Shown: positions 56,117 through 63,289 of the stretch, piece by piece
Position numbering within the stretch: position 1 is the stretch's first letter
Layout of the letters: every line of letters starts with the position of its first letter
DNA from: Couchioplanes azureus
Lineage (GTDB): Bacteria > Actinomycetota > Actinomycetes > Mycobacteriales > Micromonosporaceae
Direction: 5' to 3'
Assembly: GCF_014648355.1 (NCBI RefSeq)
Contig: NZ_BMQY01000002.1
Span: 704,389-768,388, forward strand
DNA: 64,000 bases
Made by a program: the position numbers and the translations under genes
The notes under the pieces: model-generated
Seen by the model: the letters and a program-made list of their open reading frames with translations, nothing else
The model's database searches: none
What the model was told of the DNA's origin: nothing

Positions 56117-56968
56117 CTACTGCCCGGCTGCGGGAAGCGCGCCCTGACCAGGGACCGCCTGACCGGGAACGGCCTGACCCGGGACCGCCTGACCCGGGAC
56201 CGCCTGACCCGGAACGGCCTGACCCGGAACGGCCTGACCCGGAACCGCCTGACCCGGAACCGCCTGACCCGGAACCGCCTGACCCGGAACCGCCTGACCC
56301 GGAGCGACCTGGGCCGGCGCACCGGCCGGGTTGGCCGCATCCGGCGTCACGTCGCGGGTGGTGGCGTCCTGGGCGGAGGTGCCCTGCCGCGCCGTGGCGG
56401 CGTTCTTCTCCGCGGTCGTGGCGGCGGCCGGATCCTGGGCGGTCACGGCCTGCGGTCCGCTGCCCGGCTTCATCACGCCGAACACCTTGCCGTCGGGCAT
56501 CCGCAGGTAGGCCGGCGAGTCGGCCTTGACCAGGCCCAGCCGCCGCGCGGCGGCGTCGAGGTTGCCCGGCATGTTGTTGGCCGCGATCTCGTTCTCCAGC
56601 GCCTGCTGCCGCGCGTTCAGCTCGGCCTGCTGCTTCTGCAGCGTGTCCAGCTCGAACGAGTTCTCCGCCGTCTTGGTGTTGATAAGCAGGATGCCCAGCA
56701 CGCCGGCCACGACGACCGCCACCACCAGCGCGATGAACGGCGCCCGCGGCGCGTTGATCGGTGCGGGCGGCGCAACCCGCAGGCGCGGCGCCGCGACCGT
56801 GTCCCGCTGCTGCTCGGCGTCGAGCTTCAGCGCGGTGGTCCCCTGGATGGGGAACTGGCGCGCCCCCCGCGCCGTTCCCTTCGTGCCGGCCGGCGTACGC
56901 CGGCCCTTGTCGACCCGCTCCGCGGTCCGGCCCCCCGACCGCGGCGCAGTGCTCATGCGCTCGCTCAA
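56117..56968 (-). CDS. ftsL: FtsL/DivIC-like septum protein with VPGQA repeat tail
   Basis: A 283-residue bitopic protein at the ftsL position. The N-terminal 75 residues are basic and cytosolic; one membrane helix ([19 protein letters not shown]) is followed by a short coiled coil with a leucine-zipper look ([20 protein letters not shown]) and the DivIC-type region [20 protein letters not shown]. The last 130 residues are a Pro/Ala-rich extracytoplasmic tail ending in about eleven VPGQA pentapeptides. TTG 56968 overlaps the rsmH stop (TTGA) and has GGAGG upstream; ATG 56956 is an alternative. Confidence 0.85.
   Translation of the reverse strand: MSERMSTAPRSGGRTAERVDKGRRTPAGTKGTARGARQFPIQGTTALKLDAEQQRDTVAAPRLRVAPPAPINAPRAPFIALVVAVVVAGVLGILLINTKTAENSFELDTLQKQQAELNARQQALENEIAANNMPGNLDAAARRLGLVKADSPAYLRMPDGKVFGVMKPGSGPQAVTAQDPAAATTAEKNAATARQGTSAQDATTRDVTPDAANPAGAPAQVAPGQAVPGQAVPGQAVPGQAVPGQAVPGQAVPGQAVPGQAVPGQAVPGQAVPGQGALPAAGQ
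56142..56308 (-). repeat. 15-bp tandem repeats (VPGQA) in ftsL
   Basis: About eleven copies of a 15-bp unit (gcctgacccggaacc and close variants) lie head to tail and keep the frame. The only differences are at third positions or Val/Ala changes. Confidence 0.92.
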
Positions 56969-58032
56969 TGCCCCTCCCCCTCCTGGTGTTCCCCCGGGCG
57001 TCGCCGCCCTCGTCCCCCGTGCACGGACATCCGGGGCCGTTCGCGGGCGGCCCCTCGTCCCTGGTCTCGTTCCTCGATCCGTTCCGCGGCGCGGAGTTTC
57101 ACCGACGCCGCACGCGGGTTCTCCGCCACCTCGGCCGCCGTGGGCGGCTCCGAACCACGGGTCAGCAGCCGCAGGCTCGGTCCCGTCCCGGGCAGCTCGA
57201 CCGGCAGATCGATCGGCCCGGTGCTGCGCGCCCTCTCGGCCAGGGCACGCTTGACGATCCGGTCCTCCAACGACTGGTACGACATCACGACAAGGCGCCC
57301 TTTCGGGGCCAGTAGGTCCAGCGCGGACGGCACCGCCGACTCGAGCGCGGTGAGCTCCGCATTTACCTCAATACGTAGTGCCTGAAACGTTCTTTTGGCG
57401 GGATTGCCACCCGTTCGCCGCGCGGCGGCCGGGATGGCGTCCCGGACCAGGTCCGCGAGCCGGGCGGACGAGACGATCCGGGCCTTGGCCCGCTCGCGCA
57501 CGATCGCCGAGACGATGCGCGGCGCGAACTTCTCCTCGCCGTACACCCGCAGGATCCGGACGAGCTCGCCGGGCTCGTAGCCGTTGACGACCTCCTCCGC
57601 GGTGATGCCCCGCGACTGGTCCATCCGCATGTCGAGCGGTGCGTCCTTCGCGTACGCGAAGCCGCGGTCCGCCTCGTCGAGCTGCAACGAGGACACGCCC
57701 AGGTCGAACAGCCCACTGTGGAAGACCGGGCGACCGAGATCCGAGAGGACCTCGGGAAGCTCGTCGTACACGGCGTGGACCAGGTGGACACGGTCGGCGA
57801 AGCGCTGGAGCCGGTGCCGGGAGTGCGCGAGCGCCTCCTGGTCCCGGTCCAGTCCGATGAGGACCACGCCCGGGTGCCGCTCCAGGACGGCCTCGGCGTG
57901 CCCGCCCAGGCCGAGCGTGAAGTCGACGTGCACCGCTCCGGGACGGTCGAGCGCGGGAGCGAGCAGCTCGAGGCAGCGCTCGAGCAGCACCGGCACGTGC
58001 GTGCCGCGAAGCTCCCCCATGTCGACCCCCAT
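56965..58032 (-). CDS. rsmH: 16S rRNA (cytosine-N4) methyltransferase
   Basis: A 355-residue SAM-dependent enzyme (MraW) modifying C1402 of 16S rRNA. Motifs are [31 protein letters not shown] (SAM loop), [30 protein letters not shown] and [14 protein letters not shown]. The C-terminus carries an added Arg/Gly/Glu-rich tail. ATG 58032 is used; ATG 58020, five bases after GGGGG, is equally possible. The 228 bases up to mraZ contain no credible gene. Confidence 0.96.
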   Translation of the reverse strand: MGVDMGELRGTHVPVLLERCLELLAPALDRPGAVHVDFTLGLGGHAEAVLERHPGVVLIGLDRDQEALAHSRHRLQRFADRVHLVHAVYDELPEVLSDLGRPVFHSGLFDLGVSSLQLDEADRGFAYAKDAPLDMRMDQSRGITAEEVVNGYEPGELVRILRVYGEEKFAPRIVSAIVRERAKARIVSSARLADLVRDAIPAAARRTGGNPAKRTFQALRIEVNAELTALESAVPSALDLLAPKGRLVVMSYQSLEDRIVKRALAERARSTGPIDLPVELPGTGPSLRLLTRGSEPPTAAEVAENPRAASVKLRAAERIEERDQGRGAARERPRMSVHGGRGRRRPGEHQEGEGH

Positions 58033-58260
58033 CGCCCTGCTCTTTCCCGCGCGCCCCACGGCCGTTCTTTCCCGATGCACGCCCGATCGTCTTCCGTACC
58101 GCCAGATCCCCATCCGCTCGTGCCCGTTGCCATCGGGCGCGCCCCACCGGACACACGCCTGGCACCGGGGAAGAGGCGCCAGGAGCGGGAGCGGCTGGAG
58201 ATCTCGCAGTACGGCGGCAGCGACGTCCGGACCACCTCGGCGGCCGACAGGTAACGACGC

Positions 58261-58692
58261 CTAGAGTCCGCCGGGCAGCACCCCCTCCTCGATGTCGGCG
58301 AAGTCGTCCTCGCTCGCCGAGAGGTACTGCTCCCAGGACTGTCTGTCCCAGATCTCCACCCGTGTGCTCGCCCCGATCACCACGAGCTCACGATCGAGAG
58401 CCGCGTATTCCCGCAGGTGCGCCGGGATGGTGACCCGGCCCTGCTTGTCAGGGATCTCGTCGTGCGCGCTGGCGAAGAACACCCGGCTGTAGGCCCGGGC
58501 GGCCTTGTTGGTGACCGGCTGGTCCCGCAGCTGCCCCGCGATCCGCTGGAACTCCGGCATCGGGAACACGTACAGGCAGCGCTCCTGCCCCTTGGTGATC
58601 ACGACACCTCCCGCCAGCTCGTCCCGGAACTTCGCCGGAAGGATCAGCCGGCCCTTGTCGTCCAGGCGAGGGGTGTGCGTGCCGAGGAACAT
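58261..58692 (-). CDS. mraZ: Transcriptional regulator MraZ
   Basis: A 143-residue protein with two SpoVT-AbrB repeats; the conserved DxxxR loops are [17 protein letters not shown] (near residue 10) and [17 protein letters not shown] (near 82). MraZ forms a ring and represses its own dcw promoter. It is the first gene of the cluster, and its operator repeats are visible upstream. ATG 58692. Confidence 0.97.
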   Translation of the reverse strand: MFLGTHTPRLDDKGRLILPAKFRDELAGGVVITKGQERCLYVFPMPEFQRIAGQLRDQPVTNKAARAYSRVFFASAHDEIPDKQGRVTIPAHLREYAALDRELVVIGASTRVEIWDRQSWEQYLSASEDDFADIEEGVLPGGL

Positions 58693-58780
58693 CGGCCAAA
58701 CCCCCCTGCCCTGTGGCGCCGCCGTGAATGCCTCAGCGCGGTCGACCGGTTCACTCGGGCCGGCAGGTCCGCTCCGGCCC

Positions 58781-58816
58781 TGCCACTGCGCTCCACTCTA
58801 CTCCACTTCCCTCCAC
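58781..58816 (-). promoter_or_regulatory. MraZ box array (10-bp direct repeats)
   Basis: On the minus strand GTGGAG occurs three times with an exact 10-base period (GTGGAGGGAA, GTGGAGTAGA, GTGGAGCGCA), followed by a degenerate fourth copy, GTGGCA. Direct repeats of this kind are the known MraZ operator. They lie 89-124 bases before mraZ and include a possible -10, TAGAGT, so binding would block transcription. Confidence 0.88.
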
Positions 58817-58965
58817 CCGCAACCGGAATCGGCCCGTCTGCGAACCGGATTCGCGGATGAATCCGCACGTCAGAAGCGGTGGGGCCGGGGTGGAGGGGCG
58901 GACCGCTCCGATCATGGTCCACTTTCCGACAAGCCGCCCAGTCGGGCACGAAACTCCACCGAAAA

Positions 58966-58993
58966 AGGGCGTTCCGCGTGTGCGGAACGCCCT
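58966..58993 (-). terminator. Rho-independent terminator upstream of the mraZ promoter
   Basis: A perfect 12-bp stem (agggcgttccgc with its complement) and a GTGT loop are followed on the minus strand by five T. It would stop transcripts entering from the right and so insulate the mraZ promoter. Confidence 0.85.
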
Positions 58994-59092
58994 CGGGGAG
59001 GGAAGTGGAGGGATCATGGGGAGCGAAGTGGAGGAAAACGCGCGCCCGCGCTCGCAAGGCCGGCGGCACCGCGGCCCGCTCCCACCGCATCG

Positions 59093-59220
59093 GCGGGCGA
59101 CGCGACGACCCCCTCCCGCCGCACCGGCGGGCGACGCGACGACCCCCTCCCGCCGCACCGGCGGGCGACGCGACGACCCCCTCCCGCCGCACCGGCGGGC
59201 GACGCGACGACCCCAGCCTC
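59093..59220. repeat. 34-bp tandem repeats, four copies
   Basis: Copies start at 59093, 59127, 59161 and 59195; each begins gcgggcgacgcgacgacccc and the last is truncated. The 34-base period is not a multiple of three, so no protein frame is preserved through the array. Copies 1 to 3 are identical. Confidence 0.92.
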
Positions 59221-59506
59221 CGCGCCACCACGGCGCCGGCAACCCCAGCCCCGCGAGCGCCGCAGCGCCGAGCAACCGCCGCGCCCGGAGCGGCTCCCGA
59301 GGAAACGGCGACGTGGACGACGCCACCACCGGCAGCACAGCGCCAAGCAAGCGCGCCGCGCTGATGCGCCATCCAGCCTCGCGGAGGGGGCAGACGCCTG
59401 CCGGGTGATGTGAGCCGCGCGCTTACCCGATGCCCCGTGGGCTCCGGCTGGCAGCGCGCTGAGGGTCCCCCGAATGCGCAACGCGGTGGGGAGCTCGCCG
59501 TGCAGG

Positions 59507-59631
59507 GCAATGTGCGCCACGCGCGTGCGCAATGCGGCCTGGACCCCGCCATGCCACGCAATGTGCGCCACGCGCATGCGCAATGCGGCCTGGACCCCGC
59601 CATGCCGCGCAATGTGCGCCACGCGCATGCG
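59507..59631. repeat. 51-bp tandem repeats with internal dyads
   Basis: Two full copies and one partial start at 59507, 59558 and 59609. Each contains GCAATGTGCGCCACGCGC and a GCATGCGCAATGC segment, giving partial inverted symmetry. The 17-codon period would allow a repeated peptide, but no start with a binding site supports one. Confidence 0.88.
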
Positions 59632-59644
59632 TGATGCGGTGTCG

Positions 59645-59690
59645 ACCGCGCTGCCCGGCGGCGGTCCGGACCGCCGCCGGGCAGCGCGGT
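59645..59690. repeat. Perfect 46-bp palindrome
   Basis: Bases 59645-59667 are exactly complementary to 59668-59690 with no spacer; the centre is GGTCCGGACC. Transcribed, it would fold into a very stable hairpin. It may be a strong bidirectional terminator or a protein or cruciform site. Confidence 0.92.
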
Positions 59691-59744
59691 GTGGCCTCGA
59701 CGAGCACGCGCTTGCGAGGTGAGCCGTGCTCGTTCGCACGACGA

Positions 59745-59781
59745 CAGTGGGGCGTGACCCGAACCGGGTCACGCCCCACTG
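59745..59781. terminator. Terminator of the NlpC/P60 gene
   Basis: A perfect 17-bp stem with an AAC loop lies 30 bases beyond the stop of the NlpC/P60 gene on the minus strand. On the plus strand it ends near GAGTTG. No long T-run follows. Confidence 0.8.
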
Positions 59782-59811
59782 AGTTGTCGTACCGCTCTTA
59801 TCGCATCCGCG

Positions 59812-60624
59812 TCAGGCGGCGATGCGCCGCACGACGTAGTTGTTGCTCCAGATCTTGTGCTTGCCCACCGTCATGCCCGGCCGCGGCGAGTCGTACATGT
59901 AGCCGCCGCCGGCGTAGATGCCGGCGTGGTAGCCGTGCGAGCCGTTGCGGAAGATGAGCAGATCGCCCACCTGCTTGTTGCTCTTGCTGACGGCCTTGCC
60001 GTACCGCTGCTGCGAGTTGGCACTGTGCGGCAGCTTCTTGCCGACGGCCTTCTTGTAGACGTACTTCGTGTAGCCCGAGCAGTCGAAGCGGTTGGGGCCG
60101 GAGGCGCCGAAGCTGTACCGGGCACCCCGGTGCTTCTTGGCCTCGGCGAGGATCTTCGCCCCACCGAACTTGACGGTGATCTTGACGCCTCCGGTGGCGC
60201 CGGGAGCCACCCCGGCCTGGCCCTCGTACGAGGTGCGGAACACCATCGTGCCGCCGGGCTTGGTGAGGAACGTGACCGTCCCGGTGGTGTTGCGGCGCCG
60301 GTCCCAGGTCTTCCACTTGCCGCCGACCTTGGACTGAAGGCGCACCCAGCCCTTGGTCAGCTTCTTGCCGGACCTGGGGTCGATCAGCTTGGTGGTCACC
60401 CTGACCTTGGAACCCCAGCTGACCGTCCGCCTGTCGTACGAGGCGGACACGCGGGGCTTGACCGGCTTCGTCGCCGCGACCGCGGTGACCACGGGGGTCG
60501 TTGCGGCGGAGGCGGCCGGCGTCGCGATGAGCTGACCGGCGCAGAGGCAGAGACCCAGGGACAGTGCGACGGTTCCGGTGCCGGCGGACATGCGGCGGCC
60601 CCGGCTCGAACTGCGTTCGTGCAC
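59812..60624 (-). CDS. Secreted NlpC/P60 peptidoglycan endopeptidase
   Basis: A 270-residue exported hydrolase. Residues 1-41 are a signal peptide (hydrophobic core TVALSLGLCLCAGQLIA, likely cut after ASA). Residues about 55-155 form an Ig/SH3-like domain (VSWGSKVRVTTKLIDPRSGK, WKTWDRRRNTTGTVTF). The NlpC/P60 domain has catalytic Cys182 (FDCSGYTKYVY) and His233 (GSHGYHAGIYAGGG). It cleaves stem peptides in the wall. Start GTG 60624 follows GGAGGGA. A c-di-AMP riboswitch in the leader would lower expression when the ligand is high, as known for related genes. Confidence 0.94.
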   Translation of the reverse strand: MHERSSSRGRRMSAGTGTVALSLGLCLCAGQLIATPAASAATTPVVTAVAATKPVKPRVSASYDRRTVSWGSKVRVTTKLIDPRSGKKLTKGWVRLQSKVGGKWKTWDRRRNTTGTVTFLTKPGGTMVFRTSYEGQAGVAPGATGGVKITVKFGGAKILAEAKKHRGARYSFGASGPNRFDCSGYTKYVYKKAVGKKLPHSANSQQRYGKAVSKSNKQVGDLLIFRNGSHGYHAGIYAGGGYMYDSPRPGMTVGKHKIWSNNYVVRRIAA

Positions 60625-60639
60625 GGTAGAAGATTCCCT

Positions 60640-60845
60640 CCGGCACGCCTGCGAGGTTAGCTGTCGGGTTCGGGCGGGAAGGTGTGCCCGGTCGCCGGTC
60701 GGCGACTTCACCCCGAGGTCCGCCGGGCCTGACGACCCGGGTGCGGACCGGATATGGGTCCCCCGTCCCTGCCCCCGTATGCCTTTGTGGTTGTTCGCTT
60801 GCTCCGTGGTCGTACCGCGCGGACCGGGGCAGGGCTCGGCGTGAT
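60640..60845 (-). promoter_or_regulatory. c-di-AMP riboswitch (ydaO/yuaA type)
   Basis: Read on the minus strand, the leader contains the conserved pieces of this class in order: CGCCGAGCCCTGCC, a variable arm, GGCAGGGACGGGGGACCCA, GGGGTGAAGTCGCC and finally CCCGACAGCTAACCTCGCAG just before the ribosome binding site. CCCTGCC pairs with GGCAGGG. In actinobacteria this riboswitch precedes rpf and NlpC/P60 wall hydrolase genes, and ligand binding turns expression off. The ends are approximate. Confidence 0.88.
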
Positions 60846-61243
60846 CCGTGCGGTGCGAGCGGTGGGCGGTCGCTCACCGGCCCACCCTGCCTACCGGATT
60901 TTCTGATCCACCGCATGCCCGCCGTCCGTCACTCTTCGTATTTGGCACAGTGGACAGTGTCCGGTTCGCAACCAGTCTGTGACATATGCCGCCACTTTCT
61001 GTGTTCAGTCAACTACGGACTGTCGAAAGTTACGGGTGAATCAGAACACATAAAAATCGATGACCCGGTTGAGCATGGAACGGCGCAATGTCGGGCGAAT
61101 GCCACCGCAAACCTTCCCACCGGCCCAAACGGCACCCCGGAGGACGGGGCGCCGATCGACCGTTCGGCCCACCCGCGGTCGGCCGGGCGGTGTCGCACTC
61201 GCCGCCACTCGACGTAGTGTCCGTTTCCGGTACCCTCGTCGCC
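60846..61243. other. Intergenic region between divergent NlpC/P60 and murT
   Basis: About 400 bases with no gene. It is locally rich in A and T (about 60960-61060), unlike the rest of the window, and should hold the divergent promoters. TGTGTTC near 61000 and GAACACA near 61043 are inverted copies 35-40 bases apart. TACCCT at 61231-61236 is the probable -10 of murT. Confidence 0.55.
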
Positions 61244-62479
61244 GTGACGGACGGGAAGATGCCCCTACGGGCCAAGGTGGCGACCTCCGTGTCGCGCACG
61301 GCGGCGGCGCTCTCGCGGGCCGCGGGACGCGGCGACGGCTCGGTGATCGGGGGCTGGATCGGCCTCAAGATCGACCCTGATCTGCTGCGGAACCTCGCCG
61401 CCGGGCGGGCGATCGCGCTCGTCTCGGGCACCAACGGCAAGACCACCACGACCCGTTTCGCCGCCGCGGCGCTCGGCGTCCTGGGGCCGGTCGCCACCAA
61501 CTCGTTCGGCGCCAACATGCCGACCGGGCACACCTCCGCGCTGGCGAAGGCCGGTGCGACCCCCTTCGCCGTGCTCGAGGTCGACGAGCACTACCTCGCG
61601 CGCGTGATCGACGAGACCGCGCCGCGCGTGGTCGCCCTGCTCAACCTCTCCCGCGACCAGCTCGACCGGGCCAAGGAGGTGGCGATGATGGCGCAGATGT
61701 GGCGCACCGCCCTCGCCGGCCACCCGGACGTGCACGTGGTCGCCAACGCCGACGACCCGATGGTGGTCTGGGCCGCCGTCGGCACCGGGCACGTCACCTG
61801 GTTCTCGGCGGGCCAGCGGTGGACGGACGACTCGTGGGTCTGCCCCGAGTGCGGCGGGTCCATCCAGCGTGCCCAGGGAGACTGGTGGTGCACCGGCTGC
61901 CCACTGCGCCGCCCGCAGGCACAGTGGACGGTCGAAGAGGACGGCGTGCTCGACCCCCGGGGCGACTGGCACCTGGTCAAGCTGCAGCTGCCGGGCCAGG
62001 TCAACCTCGGCAACGCGGCCACCGCGCTGGCCGTGGCCGCGGAGTTCGGCGTACGCCCCGTCGAGGCGGTCCCCCGGCTCGCGAGCGTGGCCTCGGTGGC
62101 CGGCCGCTACGCCCAGGTGGAACGCGACGGGCGCACCATCCGGCTGCTGCTGGCGAAGAACCCGGCCAGCTGGCTCGAGGCCTTCGACATGGCGGAGGTC
62201 GCACCCACACTGCTGTCCATCAACGCGCGCGACCCCGACGGCTTCGACACGTCGTGGCTCTACGACGTGGATTTCTCGCCGCTGCGCGGACGGCCCGTCC
62301 TGATCACCGGCGACCGCGCGTACGACCTCGCGGTCCGGCTGGAAGTGAACGATGTGGCCTTCCGGCACGTTACTTCCTTCGACGAGGCACTCCGGGCCAC
62401 TCCGCCGGGCCGCCTCGAAGTGATCGCCAACTACACGGCGTTCCAAGACATCCGAGCGGAGCTGGACCGTGTCAACTGA
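61244..62479 (+). CDS. murT: Lipid II isoglutaminyl synthase, MurT subunit
   Basis: A 411-residue Mur-ligase-like protein that, with GatD, amidates the D-Glu of lipid II to D-isoglutamine. ATP loop SGTNGKTTTTR is at residues 61-71; LEVDEHYLARV and VALLNLSRDQLDR follow. A C4 zinc ribbon is inserted (VCPECGGSIQ and WWCTGC, near residues 205-225), typical of MurT. The C-terminal DUF1727 part includes LLLAKNPASWLEAFDMAE. Start GTG 61244 has TACCCT seven bases upstream, so it is probably leaderless. Confidence 0.94.
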   Translation: MTDGKMPLRAKVATSVSRTAAALSRAAGRGDGSVIGGWIGLKIDPDLLRNLAAGRAIALVSGTNGKTTTTRFAAAALGVLGPVATNSFGANMPTGHTSALAKAGATPFAVLEVDEHYLARVIDETAPRVVALLNLSRDQLDRAKEVAMMAQMWRTALAGHPDVHVVANADDPMVVWAAVGTGHVTWFSAGQRWTDDSWVCPECGGSIQRAQGDWWCTGCPLRRPQAQWTVEEDGVLDPRGDWHLVKLQLPGQVNLGNAATALAVAAEFGVRPVEAVPRLASVASVAGRYAQVERDGRTIRLLLAKNPASWLEAFDMAEVAPTLLSINARDPDGFDTSWLYDVDFSPLRGRPVLITGDRAYDLAVRLEVNDVAFRHVTSFDEALRATPPGRLEVIANYTAFQDIRAELDRVN

Positions 62480-62512
62480 GCCTTCCCGCGGCGGAGAACC
62501 GAGGCCAAGAGC

Positions 62513-63226
62513 ATGAACGAGAGCAGTCTGCGCATCGTCTGGATCTACCCGGACCTGCTGTCCACCTACGGCGACCGGGGCAACATGCTGATCCTGGCCC
62601 GCCGTGCCCAGCTGCGCGGGATCCCGGTCGAGACCTACCAGGTCCGCTCGGACCAGCCGATGCCCACGTCCGCCGACATCTACCTGATCGGCGGCGGCGA
62701 GGACGGGCCGCAGGCGCTGGCCGCCCAGCGGCTCATCGCCGACGGCGGCCTGCACCGCGCGGTGGCCCAGGGCGCCGCCGTGCTGGCCGTCTGCGCCGGC
62801 TACCAGCTCTTCGGGTCGTCGTTCTCCGCCAAGGGCGCCATCTGCGCCGGGCTCGACCTGCTGGACATCCGCTCCGACCGGGGCGAGACCCGGGCGGTCG
62901 GCGAGGTGCGCGGCGACATCGACCCACGCCTGGGCCTGCCGCCGCTGACCGGCTTCGAGAACCACGGCGGGCGCACCCACCTCGGCCCCGGCGTCGCGCC
63001 GCTGGCCCGGGTCACCGCCGGCATCGGCAACGACGGGCAGACCGAGGGCGCCTGGCACGGCAAGATCCTCGGCACGTACGCGCACGGCCCGGCGCTCGCT
63101 CGCAACCCAGCGATAGCCGATCTGCTACTGCGTTGGGCGATCGGCGCGGATAGTCTTCAACCGCTCGACGACACCTGGGCCGACCGGCTCCGGGGCGAGC
63201 GGCTCGCCGCAGCGGGCGCCGTGTGA
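62513..63226 (+). CDS. gatD: Lipid II isoglutaminyl synthase, glutaminase subunit GatD
   Basis: A 237-residue CobB/CobQ-like glutamine amidotransferase providing ammonia to MurT. Opening IVWIYPDLLSTYGDRGNMLI is diagnostic; catalytic Cys94 lies in LAVCAGYQLFG and His191 in GTYAHGPAL. FENHGGRTHLG near residue 150 is also conserved. It starts 33 bases after the murT stop, in the same operon. Confidence 0.95.
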   Translation: MNESSLRIVWIYPDLLSTYGDRGNMLILARRAQLRGIPVETYQVRSDQPMPTSADIYLIGGGEDGPQALAAQRLIADGGLHRAVAQGAAVLAVCAGYQLFGSSFSAKGAICAGLDLLDIRSDRGETRAVGEVRGDIDPRLGLPPLTGFENHGGRTHLGPGVAPLARVTAGIGNDGQTEGAWHGKILGTYAHGPALARNPAIADLLLRWAIGADSLQPLDDTWADRLRGERLAAAGAV

Positions 63227-63289
63227 CCCGATTCCACGCCTGACCAGCAGTTCTACTGGACCGACGAGAAGTAGGGGCGGTACGCCTGC

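Larger units (their letters stand above)
58994..59744. other. Gene-poor, repeat-rich interval
   Basis: About 750 bases with no convincing gene. Open frames exist on both strands, but their products are low-complexity, change frame sense across the repeats and have no ribosome binding site. The interval holds a 34-bp array, a 51-bp array and a perfect 46-bp palindrome, listed separately. Confidence 0.7.

Noticed and set aside
56142..56308. 15-bp repeats considered as CRISPR or iterons
   Set aside because: They are in frame inside ftsL and encode VPGQA; differences are mainly at third codon positions.
53215..56529. Plus-strand open frame of over 1000 codons opposite murE, ftsI and ftsL
   Set aside because: High-GC antisense frame crossing three clear genes. 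Its repeats are reflections of the ftsI and ftsL coding repeats.
59005..59033. Second MraZ box (two GTGGAG on the plus strand)
   Set aside because: The copies are 23 bases apart and out of the 10-base register, with no third copy and the wrong orientation for mraZ.
59093..59631. Tandem repeats considered as a CRISPR array
   Set aside because: The whole 34-bp and 51-bp units repeat head to tail with no unique spacers, and no cas genes are present.
59410..59634. Possible small protein with 17-residue repeats
   Set aside because: No ribosome binding site, no conserved fold and a product dominated by repeat DNA; treated as non-coding.
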